From the NCBI RefSeq assembly GCF_947623445.1, contig NC_135244.1, positions 22,444,860 through 22,508,859 on the forward strand: a stretch of DNA of 64,000 bases, written 5' to 3'. The position numbers and the translations under genes are program-made. Below are positions 61,401 through 64,000 of the stretch, in pieces. The stretch is from Clavelina lepadiformis. Lineage: Eukaryota > Chordata > Ascidiacea > Aplousobranchia > Clavelinidae. How positions within the stretch are numbered: the stretch's first letter is position 1; each line of letters begins with the position of its first letter. The notes under the pieces are model-generated. The model did not search any database, was not told the origin of the DNA, and was given only the letters and a program-made list of their open reading frames with translations.

Positions 61401-62969
61401 TTATTTCATCACAATAGTTAGTTTGCGCAAGATTTTTACTGGCAACCTGGGTACTAGTTTGCATTGCGTCATATGTAGGAAAACAAAGAAACTTTCTAAA
61501 CTCAATTAACAAGCAGAATATAACTTGTTACTTCAGACCTTTTATTCACTTAACACGAGCTTTAGCAAGCTTGAGTTCGCATGATCAGGTAGACTATAGG
61601 TTATGAATTGCGAAATATGCAAACAAGTAATAACTCACGGGTACACACAGGGCATTCTCTCTAGGGCTTACACACAACATAAGAAAAACATCAATTAAAA
61701 ATTCAAAATGCACTTACTGTACAAGCTCACACATTGATCGTTGGGTATTTATGCTGAGGTTTACGCAAAGTTCATTACAAAATCTGACAACCAAAATGTT
61801 TCTTGTAAAAGAAAATTGTCGAACTAATCGAATTACGTAAAGTCGAATTACATTAACTAGAAAACATGAAAATATTCATAATTCTGCTGGGATCGACAAA
61901 AATATGAAGAATTAAACGGAAACGAATTGCGCAAATCCTACTGTATTACAATAATGTTGATTTTATCTTAATAATGAGTTAGTTTTCACAAAAACATCTG
62001 TTTTTTCAAAATCCCAAAATAACGGGTTTGTCACTTAAACCTGGATCCAGGGTTTTGAAATTTCGTCACGAATTGCAAACACTATTTTTCTCTGGTTTAA
62101 AAAGTAAAATTATGAAAGCAAGTTTCGGGTCTGTTTGGTGAACTCGTATAAGTGACGTGGGTTGACGAGCTTGCAAACGGGTTGAGACAATTTAGGAAAA
62201 TATCACAAAATGCCAATGAATTGATTGATATCTGTGGAAACGGGCAATTCAAGCATAGGCTTAGACACTTACTTGAGATAGTATCTTAAAAATATTTAAA
62301 TAAGTTGCCCAGACCGAGTAGCCTTGATATCACATTGCGGGAATTCATTTCTGCGTAATAGGTCGTTGTTCTATGAATTGACATTCTTGGGAAAAGACTT
62401 TGCTGTTTAGAATATTATTTTACGAGAGTTCCAGTCTATTTCTTTCTTTGAAAGACACAAGGCTAATCAATCAATCAAGGCTAATCAAGAAAAAGCTAAA
62501 AAGGCCTTCTTAAAATAAACATTTTGCTGGTAATGTGAAAAGTGACGTGTTTGATTGATTCATGGTTAATATTGAAAGGTTTGCTTTATGCGCTTGGGGG
62601 ATGGAATGATAATAACAATGCAACAAAGACAGCAGAACGTTATGATCCACGAAACGGAAAGTGGGAAAATATTCCACCGATGAAAACTCGCAGATCTGGA
62701 TTAACTGCTGTTGTATTAAACAACGAAATATACGCGATAGGTGAGTCTTACTGCAAGTGCAAATATCTTTCAAATTTTTTATAAGATTTATGACTTGTCA
62801 TGTTCTTTAAATCAATTAAATCAGGTGGAAAGGACGGTTCAAATCCTCTCTCTTCTGTTGAAAAATACAACCTGGACACGAAAGCTTGGATTGATGTTCC
62901 ATCTGTGAATGAGAAAAGACATGGTGGATCAGCTTGTGTTGTGGATGGTCTTATATGGGTGTTTGGAGG
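49478..62969 (+). CDS. TIR-domain plus Kelch-repeat chimeric protein (3' end outside window)
   Basis: Eleven exons in one frame: 49478-49492, 50436-50504, 51697-51937, 52347-52430 (TIR); 53108-53182, 53978-54052 (25-residue linker, duplicated); 54911-55005, 56471-56672, 60594-60737, 62579-62740, 62825-62969 (Kelch blades 1-5). Blade 6 must lie beyond 64000. The TIR part reads KHIMISYNW, GYQVWIDKEQMKGD, VVLMFTSSNYERSANCQSEA and KKIIPIRV, then LLYYDFS. The Glu of the NCQSE motif sits where NAD-cleaving TIRs keep their catalytic Glu. The Kelch exons are paralogous to array A. Every junction keeps phase, including linker to Kelch 1 (phase 1), so a fused product of about 435 residues plus the missing blade is predicted. 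The short first exon (MTSPN) is the least sure. Two adjacent genes read as one remain possible. Confidence 0.7.
53011..54060 (+). repeat. Duplicated linker exon with flanking intron, unit spacing about 870 bases
   Basis: 53011-53190 and 53881-54060 are near-identical, including 90 bases of upstream intron and the 75-base exon (ESIAGIEMTRKVETKLHKM). Both exons are phase 1 at each end, so one, the other, both or neither can be used without shifting frame. Confidence 0.8.
54911..62969 (+). CDS. Kelch-repeat exons of array B
   Basis: 54911-55005: GQSDEILIIGGEVC. 56471-56672: QILLMGGAKGLGG with SVEMLDLND. 60594-60737: GLVYCAGGSNGTG. 62579-62740: GLLYALGGWND with AERYDPRNGKW. 62825-62969: GKDGSNPLSSVEKYNLDTKAW, ending VFGG. 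Each matches the corresponding exon of array A closely. Length changes are whole codons (199/202, 141/144, 159/162, 133/145), as expected of sequences kept under coding constraint. Confidence 0.87.
57572..59079 (+). mobile_element. DNA transposon with long inverted repeats and TTAA flanks
   Basis: About 90-base inverted ends: left from 57572 (GGGGCGCTGATTCCAAAAAT, then TTTTTTCTATCACGTCAATTT), right ending 59079 with the same sequence inverted. TTAA flanks both ends (57568-57571 and 59080-59083), as for Kolobok or piggyBac-type insertion. The GGCGCTGATTCCAAAAA motif occurs a third time near 57760. It lies in the intron between Kelch blades 2 and 3 of array B and is absent from array A. Confidence 0.75.
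57940..58874 (+). pseudogene. Transposon-borne ORF of unknown function, one frameshift
   Basis: 57999-58874 is open for 291 codons: DLKVLGMLLGQQGGYTKYPC, FLCLWDSRAKTEHW, LLPPLHIKLGLMK, ARIFDGPKIRQL, VHFLHSHLDYFPENLG and EEQGERFHQDIK. I recall such sequence as a family of uncharacterised, multicopy proteins in cnidarians and arthropods, consistent with a transposon protein. Upstream residues (EWRLFIDSSKASLKCVLLHN) are in another frame from about 57940 to 58080, so this copy has one frameshift near 58078. No catalytic motif recognised. Confidence 0.6.
60315..60449 (-). repeat. tRNA-derived SINE, copy 3
   Basis: Read on the minus strand: AGTGGTTAAAGCACAGACTCG (A box region), GGTTCGACACTCG (B box) and the tail CAGTGGTCCTGGTGAACA. 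It is the best preserved of the three copies. Confidence 0.6.
60738..61990 (+). repeat. Intron shared with array A (matches 38923-40160)
   Basis: Over 1.2 kb after Kelch exon 3, the two arrays match nearly base for base in long runs (for example GTCAAAGTTGTCGAAGTAAA and ATAGCTGCTTGGCGTTCATC). This shows the arrays arose by duplication of genomic DNA. Confidence 0.8.
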
Positions 62970-63086
62970 GTGAGTAATTATAAGTATTATACATAACCAC
63001 ATTATTTTAATTTTATATCATTTAGTTTATATATTATAATATAAATTTACCTTTATTAAGAGCTTAATGTCTGATGCTGTGATTGC

Positions 63087-63486
63087 CAGGCTTGTCCATG
63101 GGAATGGGATTCCCACGGGAATCCCATGGGAAATGTCCCATGGGATGGGATGGGACAGCACGAATTGCAATTCCCATGGCATTGAAAATTTGCTAAATGA
63201 GCTCAGTGACTCGGAATATGAGTACCAATGATAATAAATTGTCATAGATAGACAACTTTTCTGAACTTTAAAGTTAACAAAGTCAATAAATTTTGTCGTT
63301 TTGTATCTCTCTTTGTACATGTAGTCAATTCTAATAGACATTAGACTTAAATTTCCATAAATTTAATAACATTTATTGAATTGTATTTTGATGGGATGGC
63401 ATGGGATGGGATGGGATGGGACAGGCATGAATTGCTATGGGATGGGATGGGATGGGACAGAAAAAAATGTCCCATGGACAAGCCTG
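63087..63486 (+). mobile_element. 400-bp hAT-type MITE rich in GGGATGGGAT
   Basis: Perfect 17-base inverted ends CAGGCTTGTCCATGGGA, flanked by an exact 8-base duplication GTGATTGC (63079-63086, 63487-63494), the hAT signature. Interior has GGGAATGGGATTCCC and GGGATGGGAT arrays near both ends and no coding capacity. The matching site in array A (about 41674-41681) is empty. Confidence 0.85.
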
Positions 63487-63597
63487 GTGATTGCCTTCCA
63501 ACGGTCCTTGAACCACTAGACCAGATGAAGGTGAAGGTCATGATGAGTTTTGGGAAAAGAATTAAAAACATTTCATTTCATTAATTTATTCAGTTAA

Positions 63598-63712
63598 GCT
63601 GTGGCTCCACCTGTGTAAATTTTATTGACAATTTGAAATTGTCACTTCCAGTGGTAATTTTCTCAGTAACAATTTTTACTGTAAATTACTACTGGTGGAG
63701 CCGCTCAATTTC
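63598..63712. mobile_element. Short MITE with GTGGCTCCACC ends
   Basis: TGTGGCTCCACC at the left and GGTGGAGCCGC at the right enclose about 100 bases rich in AATTGTC/GACAATT; the ends match those near the Harbinger fragment of array A, so it is probably a Harbinger derivative. Confidence 0.45.
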
Positions 63713-63779
63713 CTGTGTTTTTAAATGCGGCTCCAACAGTGATATTTTGAGGTAAAATATCATCACTGAAATAATTATC

Positions 63780-64000
63780 ACATAAAAAGTGATAACTAAA
63801 ATTGTCAATTGTTAGCTCATAATGAGATTGATTTTATAAAAGTTTGTAACAGCACTCCAGCATGCAGAATAGATCATTCGTAGTTAGAGACATGGAGAGT
63901 GACAGTTCTTCAAGCAGCGAAGAAGAATGTTTAGCGATAATAGCCGTTGCTCTGACATAAAGACAAATAAAGCACAGAGCGTGGGTTACAAACGCATTTA
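63780..64000 (+). pseudogene. PIF/Harbinger transposase fragment, copy B
   Basis: From ATG 63862 it matches the array A fragment (SDSSSSSEEE onward) but has TAA at 63958-63960 where copy A has Tyr. The window ends inside it. Confidence 0.6.

Overview
The window is eukaryotic, AT-rich and full of introns. GT-AG exons are short, introns are small to medium, and transposon remnants are dense. The gene content (a PKD1-type polycystin with REJ, GAIN/GPS, PLAT and channel segments, a fibrinogen-domain secreted protein, a SPEC3/Stum membrane protein, BTB-BACK-Kelch and TIR genes) fits an invertebrate deuterostome. The compact gene structure makes an ascidian tunicate (Ciona-like) my best guess; this is inference, not proof.

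Layout. 1-2312 has no gene I can support. 2362-15313 (minus) is one very large polycystin-1-like gene read from an N-terminal CUB domain to the last channel helix; one 2.96-kb exon encodes a long repetitive cytoplasmic loop. 15378-16444 (plus) is a two-exon fibrinogen-domain gene, head to head with it. 16.8-18.2 kb holds a decayed hAT transposase. 18.2-24 kb is mostly gene-free but holds a broken copy of SPEC3 exon 3. 24092-25745 is a complete four-exon SPEC3/Stum gene. 26.2-29.6 kb is retroelement debris: a LINE reverse-transcriptase fragment, then an envelope-like remnant with polypurine tract and LTR-like start.

30071-42830 (plus) is a BTB-BACK-Kelch (KLHL) gene. Its six Kelch exons are intact, but the front half has a frame break and a Mutator-like transposon inserted in a coding exon with a 9-bp target duplication. 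A 302-bp solo LTR sits just behind its stop. 44857-45747 is a possible small two-exon gene. 49478 to beyond 62969 (plus) is a second Kelch array, duplicated from the first with intron sequence in common. Here the BTB-BACK exons are replaced by TIR-domain exons that splice in frame onto the same first Kelch exon. The window therefore holds an apparent TIR-Kelch chimera beside its damaged KLHL paralogue. The last Kelch exon of this gene lies past the window edge.

How they fit together: the KLHL gene would be a Cullin-3 substrate adaptor. The TIR-Kelch gene would pair an innate-immune or NAD-cleaving type of domain with a substrate-recognition propeller of the same ancestry. Transposons of at least seven kinds (hAT, MULE, Harbinger, a TTAA-type element, LINE, LTR, tRNA-derived SINE) have inserted around and into these genes, and several insertions can be ordered relative to the Kelch duplication. 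All exon boundaries come from reading splice sites, frame and domain fit; none has transcript support.
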